Below, piece after piece: positions 7,943 to 16,630 of a DNA stretch of 54,797 nucleotides. Within the stretch, counting starts at the first letter, position 1; each line of letters begins with the position of its first letter. Origin of the DNA: Actinomycetales bacterium (GTDB taxonomy: Bacteria; Actinomycetota; Actinomycetes; Mycobacteriales; Micromonosporaceae); NCBI GenBank assembly GCA_002919305.1, contig PKFB01000056.1, positions 1 to 54,797 of the forward strand, in the 5' to 3' direction. The notes under the pieces were generated by a model. It made no database searches. It was not told where the DNA came from and saw only the letters and a program-made list of their open reading frames with translations. A program made the position numbers and the translations under genes.

Positions 7943-8833
7943 TCATCCTTTCAGGCCGGAGGTGGACACGCCTTCCACCAGGAAACGCTGGAACGCCAGG
8001 AAGAACAAAATCACCGGCACCAGAGCGAGCATGGACATGGCAATCATCGCGCCGTAGTCGGAGGCGCTGGTCTGATCGATGTACAGCTGCAACGCCCGAG
8101 GCAGCGTGTAGTTATCAGGGGTTTGCAGATACAGCAGCGGCCCCAGGAAGTCGTTCCAGCTCCAGATGAAAGCGAAGATCGAGGTGGTGATGATCGCCGG
8201 GCGGGCCAGCGGAAGAATGACATGCCAGAAGATCCGCGCATGCCCACAGCCGTCGATCTTCGCCGCCTCATCCAGATCCCGCGGCAGGCCGCGCATGAAC
8301 TGGACCATCAGGAAGACGAAGAACGCCTCGGTGGCCAGGAACTTCCCGAGCAGCAACGGCACATAGGTGTCGACCAGTCCGACGCGTTGGAAAACGATGT
8401 ACTGCGGAATGATCAACACGTGGAACGGTAGTAGCAGCGTGGAGATCATCAACGCGAACAGCACGCCGCGCCCGGTGAAGCGGATACGCGCGAACGCGTA
8501 GGCCGCCAACGCCGAGGAGATGACCGTGCCGATGACCGACCCGACCGCCAGCAGCAGGGAATTGAGGAAGAACCGGCTCACCGGTACTCCGGCGATGCCT
8601 TCGAGGGCGCGCTGATAGTTACCGAACTCCGGTGAGGTGGGGAACAGACCGATGTTGCCGACGATGTCGTGCGACGGACGCAGCGACGCCCCGAACAGCC
8701 ACACGAGCGGGTAGAGCACGATCGCCAGCAGGATCAGCGTGCCAACGTGCCACAACACAGTAGTCAGGGTCCTGCGGCGGGCACCGGTCCGGGTGGCCGA
8801 GGAGCTCGACGCCGATACAGCCTGCGTAGTCAT
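7943..8833 (-). CDS. Carbohydrate ABC transporter permease (MalG type)
   Basis: 296 residues with six predicted membrane segments. The binding-protein-dependent EAA loop reads EAAKIDGCGHARIFWHVILP and contacts the shared ATPase. It forms the transmembrane channel together with the product of the next upstream gene. Start and stop codons overlap by four bases (ATGA) with that gene, indicating translational coupling; GGAGGGG lies ten bases before the ATG. The operon lacks an ATPase, as in other actinobacterial CUT1 systems that share an MsiK-type subunit. Confidence 0.93.
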   Translation of the reverse strand: MTTQAVSASSSSATRTGARRRTLTTVLWHVGTLILLAIVLYPLVWLFGASLRPSHDIVGNIGLFPTSPEFGNYQRALEGIAGVPVSRFFLNSLLLAVGSVIGTVISSALAAYAFARIRFTGRGVLFALMISTLLLPFHVLIIPQYIVFQRVGLVDTYVPLLLGKFLATEAFFVFLMVQFMRGLPRDLDEAAKIDGCGHARIFWHVILPLARPAIITTSIFAFIWSWNDFLGPLLYLQTPDNYTLPRALQLYIDQTSASDYGAMIAMSMLALVPVILFFLAFQRFLVEGVSTSGLKG

Positions 8834-9807
8834 CGGTCATCATCCCCTCCGTAGAAGACCCAGAAGCGGGCCAGGCGGAACATCAGCACCGTCACCAGAC
8901 CGACGACGAGAAGCAGCATCCACGCCATCGCCGAGGCGTATCCCATCCGCAGGTCCTGGAAGCCCCGTTGATACAGGTAGATGGTGTAAACCAGCGTGGA
9001 TCCCGCCGGTCCTCCGGCTCCCCCGGTGGCGCCGGAGCTGACCACGAACGCCGAGGTGAACACCTGGAAGGCGTTGATGGTCTCCAGCAGCAAGTTGAAG
9101 AAGATCACCGGGGAAAGCATCGGCAGGGTAATGGAGATGAACCGGCGCCACCGGCCCGCACCATCCACCGCCGCCGCCTCATGCAGCTCCTGAGGGACCT
9201 GCTTCAGCCCTGCCAGGAAGATCACCATCGGTGCGCCGAATTGCCAGACGGCCAACAGGATCAGCAGCCACAACGCATAGTCCGGGTTACCGATCCAGCC
9301 CCCGATGTTCAAACCCACCAGCCGCAGCGCCCGGTCGACGATGGCGTCGTCGGAGAACAGGGCCCGCCACACGATCGCGACGCTGACGCTGGCGCCCAGC
9401 AGGGACGGCGCGTAGAACGCCGACCTGTAGAACCCCTGCCCACGCCGGGAGTTGTTCAGCAGTAACGCCACCCCCAGCGCCACCACCAGCTTCACGGGGA
9501 CGGAGACCAGCACGTAGTGCAGCGTCACCTTGACCGACTGGTGGTAGCGGGGGTCGGACAGCAGCTGGACGTAGTTGTCGAAGCCGACCCACTGGGGCGA
9601 CGTGAACAGGTTGTAGTTCGTGAAAGACAGATACAGCGAGGCGGCCATCGGGCCGACGGTCAACAGCACAAACCCCAAAATCCACGGGGTCAGGAACAGG
9701 TAACCGGCGATTTGGTCACGGCGGTTCCTGCCCCGCTTGCGGGGTTTGACAGGGGGAGGGGAGGCCGTAGTCTCTACGGCCTCCCGCACCACTGTTGGTG
9801 TCGCCAC
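8830..9807 (-). CDS. Carbohydrate ABC transporter permease (MalF type)
   Basis: 325 residues. After a basic N-terminus (KPRKRGRNRRDQ) come six membrane helices, starting with YLFLTPWILGF, and an EAA loop (ELHEAAAVDGAGRWRRF). It pairs with the MalG-type permease to import an oligosaccharide delivered by the upstream lipoprotein. The start is set at GTG 9807 because GGAGGGG lies eight bases before it and it follows the binding-protein stop by 19 bases. A longer reading to 9912 would overlap that gene deeply and has no ribosome site. Confidence 0.92.
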   Translation of the reverse strand: MATPTVVREAVETTASPPPVKPRKRGRNRRDQIAGYLFLTPWILGFVLLTVGPMAASLYLSFTNYNLFTSPQWVGFDNYVQLLSDPRYHQSVKVTLHYVLVSVPVKLVVALGVALLLNNSRRGQGFYRSAFYAPSLLGASVSVAIVWRALFSDDAIVDRALRLVGLNIGGWIGNPDYALWLLILLAVWQFGAPMVIFLAGLKQVPQELHEAAAVDGAGRWRRFISITLPMLSPVIFFNLLLETINAFQVFTSAFVVSSGATGGAGGPAGSTLVYTIYLYQRGFQDLRMGYASAMAWMLLLVVGLVTVLMFRLARFWVFYGGDDDR

Positions 9808-9826
9808 AGCGTGCTCCCCTCCGGCG

Positions 9827-11107
9827 TCAGGAAGCGAGCGCCGTTTCGGCCTCGGTGAAGAACTGCTCGACCGCCTCATCAACCGAGATCCTCCCGTAGG
9901 AGATCTCCTCACCTAGCCGCAGGAAGAGCGCCTCGATGGTGCCAGCGCCAGCGGGCGGGGCCGGAGGAGCCGGCTGGAGGTCACCAGCCTCGATAAGGCT
10001 GTTCTCATAATCAACCACCGCCTGCTCCACCTCGGTCAGCTCAGCGGCCTCCCGCTGGGCGTTGGTGGCGGGGATTCCCCGGTTCCCACCCAGGATGCGT
10101 CCAGCCTCCGGGTCGTTGATGAGGAAGTCGATGAACATCGCTACCTCCTCCGGGTGCTCGGTACGCGCGGAGGCCGACAGCAGCATGGACGGCTTAAGGT
10201 ACTGCCCCAGCACCTCAGGGTTGTCGCTGGGCACCGGGCCGAGGGCGAGCGGGGTCTCGGTCTCCCCGGCGTACCGGACCAGGAAGTTGTCCCAGCTCAT
10301 CTCCGAAGCGACCAGGTCCGCACCGAGTGGGGTCAAAGGCGCCACCTCAGCCGACTCCTGCGGAGGCAGGGTGTAGCCGCCGTCGCGCAGCGACGCGGTG
10401 GAGTTCCAAAAGTCCCTCAGCTGGTCCCGTGTGAAGCCCAGCTGACCATCCTCTGTGTACAGCTGTCCGCCCTCCTGCAGCAGCTGCAGCTCAAGGACAT
10501 AGATCCGACCGATGTAGTCCGGTGCGCCGTGAACCCCGGTGCGTTCGGTGATGGTCCGGATGGCGTTGTGGTAGTCGTCCCAGGTCCACCCGACCTCCGG
10601 CAGCGGTACGCCGGCCTGCTCAAACAGCGCCGGGTTGTAGGCCATGCTCCAGGTGTTACCGGCCCACGCCACCCCGTACAGTCCTCCGTCGATCACCCCG
10701 GTCTCAGCCAGGCCCGAAACCATGTCGCTGGTATCGAGGTTGCCGGCCTCCACCTGAGGGTTGAGGTCCAGCAGGACACCGCGTTCGGCGTACTGCCGCA
10801 GGTACACGTAGTCCATCTGGAGCACATCGGGCAGACCGCCACCGGCGACCTCTGTGGAGCGGGCTTGCCAGTACGCCTCAAACTCGGCGAAGTCAGGAGA
10901 GATGGTGATGTTGGGGTGCCTCTCCTCGAACAGGTCGATCACCTGCTGGGTCAACTCGGCCCGCTCCGCGTTCCCCCACCAGGTGAATCGCAGCTCCACC
11001 GTACCGTCGTCCCCTGACCCGCCGCCGCAACCAGTAGCGAGCATCGTCAGGCAAAGCGCCATCCCCACCGCCGCACGCACGCGTCGCGTGCGTCCCACAG
11101 CCGTCAT
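9827..11107 (-). CDS. Extracellular solute-binding lipoprotein of sugar ABC transporter
   Basis: 426 residues. A type II signal peptide ends in the lipobox LATGC, with Cys27 as the lipid anchor, followed by a glycine-rich linker. The mature part begins TVELRFTWWGN and matches CUT1 family-1 binding proteins, with the interdomain G-V-A-W-A-G-N-T-W-S segment typical of sugar binders. The ligand cannot be read. The arabinan-type hydrolases at the left end of the window make arabino-oligosaccharides one possibility, but those genes are 6 kb away on the other strand. GGAGG lies just before the ATG. The operon is probably controlled from the promoter and operator at 11197-11244. Confidence 0.92.
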   Translation of the reverse strand: MTAVGRTRRVRAAVGMALCLTMLATGCGGGSGDDGTVELRFTWWGNAERAELTQQVIDLFEERHPNITISPDFAEFEAYWQARSTEVAGGGLPDVLQMDYVYLRQYAERGVLLDLNPQVEAGNLDTSDMVSGLAETGVIDGGLYGVAWAGNTWSMAYNPALFEQAGVPLPEVGWTWDDYHNAIRTITERTGVHGAPDYIGRIYVLELQLLQEGGQLYTEDGQLGFTRDQLRDFWNSTASLRDGGYTLPPQESAEVAPLTPLGADLVASEMSWDNFLVRYAGETETPLALGPVPSDNPEVLGQYLKPSMLLSASARTEHPEEVAMFIDFLINDPEAGRILGGNRGIPATNAQREAAELTEVEQAVVDYENSLIEAGDLQPAPPAPPAGAGTIEALFLRLGEEISYGRISVDEAVEQFFTEAETALAS

Positions 11108-11196
11108 CTCGCCTCCATATCTGCACCAACCGAAGCCGTATCCACCACTCGCCGGACGGGCGTCATCCGGGCGCGCTTAGAGTTCACTGGAAAAGC

Positions 11197-11210
11197 GGAA
11201 AGCGCTTGCT
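11197..11210. promoter_or_regulatory. LacI-family-type operator
   Basis: GGAAAGCGCTTGCT contains the palindromic core AAGCGCTT (11200-11207), typical of operators for LacI-family sugar regulators. It lies just downstream of the -10 box of the uptake-operon promoter, where a bound repressor would block initiation. No lacI-type gene is in the window. Confidence 0.65.
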
Positions 11211-11215
11211 CGGGA

Positions 11216-11244
11216 CGTTAAGCGCAGGTTACGGGGGCCGTCAA
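11216..11244 (-). promoter_or_regulatory. Promoter of the sugar uptake operon
   Basis: On the minus strand TTGACG (11244-11239) and TTAACG (11221-11216) are separated by exactly 17 bases. Both are close to housekeeping sigma consensus. Transcription would start near 11209, within the operator and about 100 bases before the lipoprotein ATG. Confidence 0.65.
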
Positions 11245-11915
11245 CAGTTCCAGCCGGCCGTTGTGAAACTTTCATCGTCCAATCTGTAAGCGAAGCGCGT
11301 TCCTTCGAAATCGCTTTCCTTACGTTTTGGAGGCCCGGCCGAAGATTTCAATTTCGCAAAATTTACCGAAAATGAAAAGCGACCTTGGCACTGCTCTCTA
11401 TAGCGATATTCATCTCACCGAGAGTACAGCTCAGTGAGCAGCATGTCTCACTAACGCGGTTCTTGGGTTTTCTGTTTCTAACACGCCAACTGTCGTTCTC
11501 AAAGAGAAAGAAATTTTTCCGATACTTTCCGGATCAGGCGCCTCACTCAACGCTCACGGACCCCAAACACCGCCCCTTTACTCTCGCTACGCGCCAGGAG
11601 ACAAACATCCGGTGTTCGCCACGGTCACCAGCCCAACGCCCATCATTACTTTCCGTTACGGCGATGATGGCACCGGTGCATTCACGGTCACCTCACACCC
11701 CGGCTGTAACCGGGCCACTGAGGCGGCCCACCGACACCCCGCCGACAACCCCACGATCAGCGTGGTTCCCGTAGTGGACCGCCTGATCCACCAAGCCCGC
11801 GAGGGAACACCGCGACGGAGGAGACATCAACCCGGGCCGGGATCACCAGGCCGGCTCGCTCCTTCAACGCCGCCGTCAGACTCCCCCACTCGGGGAGCAC
11901 CAGGGGGTCAGTCCG
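11245..11915. other. AT-rich gap between the uptake operon and rluB
   Basis: About 11260-11560 is markedly AT-rich for this genome, with no gene. The minus strand at 11757-11915 is open in the same frame as rluB, directly after its TGA, for 52 codons with G/C-rich third positions. It has no ribosome site of its own. It may be a remnant, a readthrough extension or chance. Confidence 0.4.
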
Positions 11916-12653
11916 TCACAATCCCACAGCTTTGTAGAGGGACCCAACCTCCAGCCGGGTCAAGCGGCGTACCTCCCCTGGCCGCAGGTCACCCAACCGG
12001 ACCGAGCCGATCGCGGTCCGCACCAGCCGGGTCACCGGGTTGCCCACCTCAGCCATCAGACGCCGCACGATGTGCTTGCGCCCCTCATGCAGCACCACTT
12101 CCACCAAGCTGCGTGACCCTAACGTCTGAATCACCCGGAACCGGTCCGCTTTCACCGGCCCGTCCTCCAACTCCACCCCGGCCAGGATCTGCCGCCGCAC
12201 CCGATGCGGCACCGTCCCCTTCACCTCACACACATAGGTCTTGGCCACCTTGAAGGAGGGATGCATCAGACGATGCGCCAGATCACCGTCGTTGGTCAGC
12301 AACAGCAACCCTTCGCTGTCAGCGTCCAACCGCCCGACGTGGTACACCCGCTCCGGCATGTGATCGGTGAACTCGGCCAGGGTGCGACGCCCCCGGTCGT
12401 CAGACATCGCCGACAGCACCCCACGCGGCTTGTTCAACGCCAAGTGCACCAACCGGTTGTCGGTCAGCACCCGCATGCCGTCGACGTGGATAACCACTTC
12501 CTCAGGCTTGACCCGCCTCCCCAGGATGGCCACCTCGCCGTCCACGGTCACCCGACCCTCGGCGATCAGCTCCTCGCAGGCCCGTCGGGAACCCACTCCC
12601 GCGGCGGCCAGCACCTTCTGCAGGCGGATCCCTTCGGTCTCAGCGTTTGTCAC
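11916..12653 (-). CDS. rluB: RsuA/RluB-family pseudouridine synthase
   Basis: 245 residues. An N-terminal S4 RNA-binding domain (RLQKVLAAAGVGSRRACEEL, about residues 10-60) precedes the catalytic domain. The motif GRLDADSEGLLLLTNDGD carries the catalytic aspartate. RKHIVRRLMAEVG near residue 190 is the usual C-terminal motif. It converts a uridine in rRNA to pseudouridine; the 23S versus 16S target is not decided by sequence, although scpB-linked actinobacterial members are usually called RluB. GTG 12653 overlaps scpB by 14 bases and has GAGAG upstream. ATG 12674 is an alternative start. Confidence 0.88.
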   Translation of the reverse strand: MTNAETEGIRLQKVLAAAGVGSRRACEELIAEGRVTVDGEVAILGRRVKPEEVVIHVDGMRVLTDNRLVHLALNKPRGVLSAMSDDRGRRTLAEFTDHMPERVYHVGRLDADSEGLLLLTNDGDLAHRLMHPSFKVAKTYVCEVKGTVPHRVRRQILAGVELEDGPVKADRFRVIQTLGSRSLVEVVLHEGRKHIVRRLMAEVGNPVTRLVRTAIGSVRLGDLRPGEVRRLTRLEVGSLYKAVGL

Positions 12654-13797
12654 GGTCGCTCTCGGTGAGGGCATCGGCCAGGCTCTCCACATCGTCGGGT
12701 AGGAACGGGGCCAGAGGAGGCAATTCTTCCAGACTGTTGATCCCCAACCGCTCCAGGAACAGCGGTGTGGTGCGGTACAGGTACGCGCCGCTCTCCGGCT
12801 CGGTCCCGCACTCCTCGATCAACCCCCGCGTCACCAGGGTACGGATAACACCGTCGCAGTTGACTCCCCGGATCGCCGACACCCGTGCCCGGGTGATCGG
12901 CTGCTTGTAGGCGACCACGGCGAGCGTCTCCAACGCCGCCTGAGTCAGCCGTACCTGCTGCCCGTTCAAAACGAAACGCTCAACGTAAGCAGCGTAATCG
13001 GCGCGGGTGTACAACCGCCAACCCCCGCCGACATGCCGCAGTTCCATCCCCCGCCGTGCGGCGGTGTACTCCTCCGCCAGCGCGGTCAACGCCCGGGTGA
13101 CCTCCTCGGTGGGCCGCTCCAGGATCTGAGCCAGCGTCACCTCGGAGACCGGCTCGTCGACCACCAGCAGAATCGCCTCCAGCACAGAACGCATCTGGAC
13201 CGGGTCGGTGACGTCGACCGGCGGCGTCGCCGTCTCGCTGTCAGCGGCCGCGTCGCCGTCAGGGCCCGCCCCGGCCTGGGCTTTGTCCTCGTCCTCGCCG
13301 TCGGATGGGGCCGTCACTTGAGGCTCGGCCTGATCGGCTTCCTGCTTCACCGTCTGCTTCGGCGAAGTCGTCGCCTGTCCCGGGGTCTCCTGCGGCGCTA
13401 CGGGCTCGGGCGCCTCCAGACTCGAGGCGGACAGCTCACCATCACCGGCGTCATCGACCGCCCACGGCGGGGGTACGCGAAGGTCAGCGGCATCATCCGG
13501 GCCCGGTACCTCCTCCAGCACACCGTTGTCCGCGCCGCCCACGACGGCCACGGTGTCCTCAGCCTCGTCGAGCCCGCCATCCCATACGCCGCTGTCTGAG
13601 GCGTCTTCATCGTGCGTACCAGCGTCCGCGCCGCTCTCCCCACCAAGGTCACCGGCCGACCCGCTCTCCTCCTCGGCATCGCCGCCCACGCCGCGTTCGA
13701 CAGGCTCATCAGCTTCGTCGCTGCCGCGGCTGCTCTCTCGCTGCCACGGCGGTGTCCACGACGCCAGACTCTCCGCCAGGTCCCGTTCCACGCTCAC
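12640..13797 (-). CDS. scpB: Segregation and condensation protein ScpB with long acidic extension
   Basis: 385 residues. The C-terminal ~190 residues are the ScpB winged-helix pair (from about VQMRSVLEAILLV, through TQAALETLAVVAYKQPITR and a final LFLERLGI). It bridges SMC and ScpA in the condensin complex that compacts the chromosome. The first ~190 residues are acidic and low in complexity, rich in D, E, G and S, with no recognisable domain. This doubles the usual ScpB length and is probably disordered. GTG start with AGAGGA upstream. The gene is part of the parA-scpA-scpB-rluB run. Confidence 0.92.
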   Translation of the reverse strand: MSVERDLAESLASWTPPWQRESSRGSDEADEPVERGVGGDAEEESGSAGDLGGESGADAGTHDEDASDSGVWDGGLDEAEDTVAVVGGADNGVLEEVPGPDDAADLRVPPPWAVDDAGDGELSASSLEAPEPVAPQETPGQATTSPKQTVKQEADQAEPQVTAPSDGEDEDKAQAGAGPDGDAAADSETATPPVDVTDPVQMRSVLEAILLVVDEPVSEVTLAQILERPTEEVTRALTALAEEYTAARRGMELRHVGGGWRLYTRADYAAYVERFVLNGQQVRLTQAALETLAVVAYKQPITRARVSAIRGVNCDGVIRTLVTRGLIEECGTEPESGAYLYRTTPLFLERLGINSLEELPPLAPFLPDDVESLADALTESDRDKR

Positions 13798-13886
13798 CTG
13801 TGTTCCTCTCCCTCACCGAGTCCTGACCTGTCCGCCTTGAAGAGCCCTCCGTGTCCACTCGCGGCCCCACCGCCGCCCACGAGTAC

Positions 13887-14960
13887 TCACGACTCCTGAG
13901 GCGTCCCCGCGTACTCATCGATCTCCAAGGCGACCCCGTCAGCGTCGGTGTTGCCGGTCCACCGCACGGTCAACTCCCCCAGAGGCTGCACCTGTTCGAA
14001 ACCGACCAGCCCCTCCCGGTACAGCTCCAACAGGGCCAGGAACCGAGCCACCACCTCCAAGGTGGAGCGGCAATCCGCGCACAACGCCCGGAAGCTAGCC
14101 GCACCGATCCGGGACAGTCGTTCGGCCAGCAGCACCGCATGCTCCCGGACGCTCACCCGCGGCACGTGAATGTGATGGGTGGGGATCGTAGGCGGCGCCT
14201 TAGGGGTCATGGCCCGGGCCGCCAGCTGCGCCAGCCGCTCCGGCCCGATACCCAACAGCACCTCCGGAAGCGCCTCGGCGTACCGGGGCTCCAGGCTGAC
14301 CGCCCGAGGCCAACGACGGGCTGCCTTCCGCTCCATGGCCGCCAGATGCGCCGCCGCCTCCTTAAACGCCTTGTACTGCAACAGACGCGCGAACAGCAGG
14401 TCTCGCGCCTCCAGAAGCGCCAGGTCCTCCTCGTTCTCCACATTCCCGGACGGCAACAACCGCGCCGCCTTCAGATCAAGTAGGGTCGCCGCGACGACGA
14501 GGAACTCGCTGGTCTCGTTCAGGTCCCAGTCCTCGCCCATGGCGCGCAGGTACGCGATGAACTCATCTGTCACCTGCGACAGGGCTACCTCGGTGACGTC
14601 CAGCTTGTGCTTGCTGATCAGCTGCAGCAGCAGATCGAACGGCCCTTCAAAGTTGGCCAAACGGACCTGGAAACCGGTCCGTGGGGTCTCCTCCGCCCCA
14701 GCCTCAGCCTTCTCCGCCCCAGTGTCGACCCCCTCCGGCGCCCCACCGTTGGCTTCTTCGGTCCTGACACTGGCCCCCTGGGTCCCCTCGTCGGTGTCGG
14801 CTACCGCTGGTTCGACAGCCGTCGCCCCGGGCTTGTCGAACGCCTGGTCACCGTGCTGGTTCACTCGCCGAACGTAACTCACCGTTTCCGAGGACGATAC
14901 GGGGACCTCACCTCCCCACGCTCCGCCCGATGGCTCTAACTTTGACTTTGCCTTTCGCAC
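13887..14960 (-). CDS. scpA: Segregation and condensation protein ScpA (kleisin)
   Basis: 357 residues. The kleisin core begins near residue 97 with FQVRLANFEGPFDLLLQLI, which binds the SMC neck. It continues through a helical middle and ends in a winged helix that contacts the SMC head. The first ~95 residues are an acidic, E/G/A-rich extension similar in style to that of ScpB. It acts in the nucleoid with SMC and ScpB. The GTG start at 14960 has only a weak ribosome site, so an internal start within the extension is possible. The scpB gene lies 89 bases downstream. Confidence 0.92.
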   Translation of the reverse strand: MRKAKSKLEPSGGAWGGEVPVSSSETVSYVRRVNQHGDQAFDKPGATAVEPAVADTDEGTQGASVRTEEANGGAPEGVDTGAEKAEAGAEETPRTGFQVRLANFEGPFDLLLQLISKHKLDVTEVALSQVTDEFIAYLRAMGEDWDLNETSEFLVVAATLLDLKAARLLPSGNVENEEDLALLEARDLLFARLLQYKAFKEAAAHLAAMERKAARRWPRAVSLEPRYAEALPEVLLGIGPERLAQLAARAMTPKAPPTIPTHHIHVPRVSVREHAVLLAERLSRIGAASFRALCADCRSTLEVVARFLALLELYREGLVGFEQVQPLGELTVRWTGNTDADGVALEIDEYAGTPQES

Positions 14961-14982
14961 CCAGCCGCGCGGTTGACGTCGC

Positions 14983-15687
14983 CTACCGGAACGGCCCCGT
15001 CAGTGGCCACACCAGGTAGTCGAGCACAACCAGCAGAATCGGACGCGCCCCAGGCGGCAGTAGGGCACAAGCCAGCAGGATCACCACACCGAGGTTGTGA
15101 TCCTCCAGCCAGTACCGTGCCCGCTGCGCACCAGGGCCGGGGCGGCGCAGCGCAAGCCACAACAGGCCCCACCCATCCAACGGCGGCAACGGGATCAACG
15201 CCAGGACCCCGAAACACAGCAGCCCCACCCCCGCCGAGAGCAGAAACTGCTCACCAGCCTGACCCGGAACCCCACGCAGCACGTCGACGGGACGGCTGAA
15301 GACGATCAAGAAACTATCCGGGTACCACACCCGATGCAGGGCCAGCACCGCCCAGCCCGCCACCAGGACCGCCAGCGGCCCACCGGCCAGGGTCAGGGCC
15401 CGCCACGCCCGGCCGAACCGCGCCGCCCCGACATGAATCCCCCCATACCCGAACCCGCCCGGGGTGGGCAGTTCCGCGGCCTTGCCCCAACCGGTACCGC
15501 CAAGCGCCGCGGCCACCGCCCCAAAAGGATCCACGTCATACCGCAGACGCGGCATGACAGGCAGCCGTCGTTCCCCCAACACCCACCGGCGCAGGGCCCG
15601 CTGCGTCGTGGTCCGGATCAGCAGCCCCAGCGCGAACGCCACCAACAGCCCGGCGAACGCCGCCGGCTCCGCCAGGGCCCACAACAC
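14983..15687 (-). CDS. Site-2-protease-like (M50-related) membrane protein lacking HExxH
   Basis: 234 residues with about five hydrophobic segments. The sequence IPLPPLDGWGLL near residue 165 matches the conserved Pro-Pro-Leu-Asp-Gly motif of the third core helix of M50 peptidases. The zinc motif HExxH expected in the first core helix is not seen anywhere. It is therefore probably an inactive or divergent relative; proteins annotated as M50-like often sit between parA and scpA in actinobacteria. Its function is unknown. It starts at GTG 15687, four bases after the parA stop, so translation is probably coupled. Confidence 0.65.
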   Translation of the reverse strand: MLWALAEPAAFAGLLVAFALGLLIRTTTQRALRRWVLGERRLPVMPRLRYDVDPFGAVAAALGGTGWGKAAELPTPGGFGYGGIHVGAARFGRAWRALTLAGGPLAVLVAGWAVLALHRVWYPDSFLIVFSRPVDVLRGVPGQAGEQFLLSAGVGLLCFGVLALIPLPPLDGWGLLWLALRRPGPGAQRARYWLEDHNLGVVILLACALLPPGARPILLVVLDYLVWPLTGPFR

Positions 15688-15691
15688 CGCG

Positions 15692-16630
15692 TTACGACCC
15701 TGACTGGTTGTTACGGGCGTGGGCGGCGATCACCTCACGCGCCAACTGCCGGTAGGCCCGCGCTCCCGACGACGCCGGCGCCCACGTGGTGATCGGCTCC
15801 CCGGCCACCGTGGTCTCTGGGAACCGGACGGTACGCGTGATCACCGTCTGGTAGACCCGGTCGCCGAACGCCTCAACCACGCGCTGCAGCACCTGTCGAG
15901 AGTGCGTGGTGCGGCTGTCGTACATCGTGGCGAGAATGCCCTCCAACTCCAGATCGAAGTTGAGGCGCTCCCGCACCTTGTCGATGGTGTCCAACAACAG
16001 GGCCACACCGCGCAGGCTGAAGAACTCACACTCCAGCGGAACGATCACCCCATGGGCGGCGGTGAGAGCATTCACCGTCAACAGACCCAGCGACGGCTGA
16101 CAGTCAATCAGGATGAAGTCGTAATCGTTCACCACCGGACGCAGGACCCGCGTCAGAGTCGTCTCCCGCGCCACCTCGGTGACGAGCTGGATCTCGGCCG
16201 CCGACAAGTCAATGTTCGCTGGAAGAATGTGTAAATTGTCCACATTCGTCTTGAGGACAACCTCTTCCAGCGAAACATCCCGCTGCATCAGCAGGTTGTA
16301 GATCGTCAGATCCAAGGTGTGAGGGTTGATGCCGAAGCCCACCGACAACGCGCCCTGGGGATCGAAATCAACCAGCAACACCTTGCGGCCGTACTCAGCC
16401 AAAGCCGCGCCCAGGTTAATGGTGGTCGTGGTCTTACCCACCCCACCCTTCTGGTTCGCCATGGCGATGATCCGCGCCGGCCCATGCTTATCCACCGGCG
16501 CTGGGGTCGGAATCGGCCGTTTCCCCGTGTACGCCTCGGGGTCGGCTGGGCCCAGCTCCGCTTCGCCGACATCCTGCGCGGACTGCTCCGCACGCAGTGC
16601 GGCCCACGCATCGTCCCGGTCAAGACCCAT
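15692..16630 (-). CDS. parA: ParA/Soj-family chromosome-partitioning ATPase
   Basis: 312 residues. The deviant Walker A KGGVGKT is at residues 61-67 with the signature lysine at 61. DFDPQG and LIDCQPSLG give the A' and B motifs. It forms ATP-dependent dimers on DNA and positions cargo with a ParB-type partner. No parB is adjacent, and this scpAB-linked ParA is distinct from the origin-proximal parAB pair usual in actinobacteria, so its partner may be SMC/ScpAB or unknown. The start is set at ATG 16630, with GGGAAGGG about nine bases upstream. The longer frame to 16753 has no matching ribosome site and atypical sequence. Confidence 0.9.
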   Translation of the reverse strand: MGLDRDDAWAALRAEQSAQDVGEAELGPADPEAYTGKRPIPTPAPVDKHGPARIIAMANQKGGVGKTTTTINLGAALAEYGRKVLLVDFDPQGALSVGFGINPHTLDLTIYNLLMQRDVSLEEVVLKTNVDNLHILPANIDLSAAEIQLVTEVARETTLTRVLRPVVNDYDFILIDCQPSLGLLTVNALTAAHGVIVPLECEFFSLRGVALLLDTIDKVRERLNFDLELEGILATMYDSRTTHSRQVLQRVVEAFGDRVYQTVITRTVRFPETTVAGEPITTWAPASSGARAYRQLAREVIAAHARNNQSGS

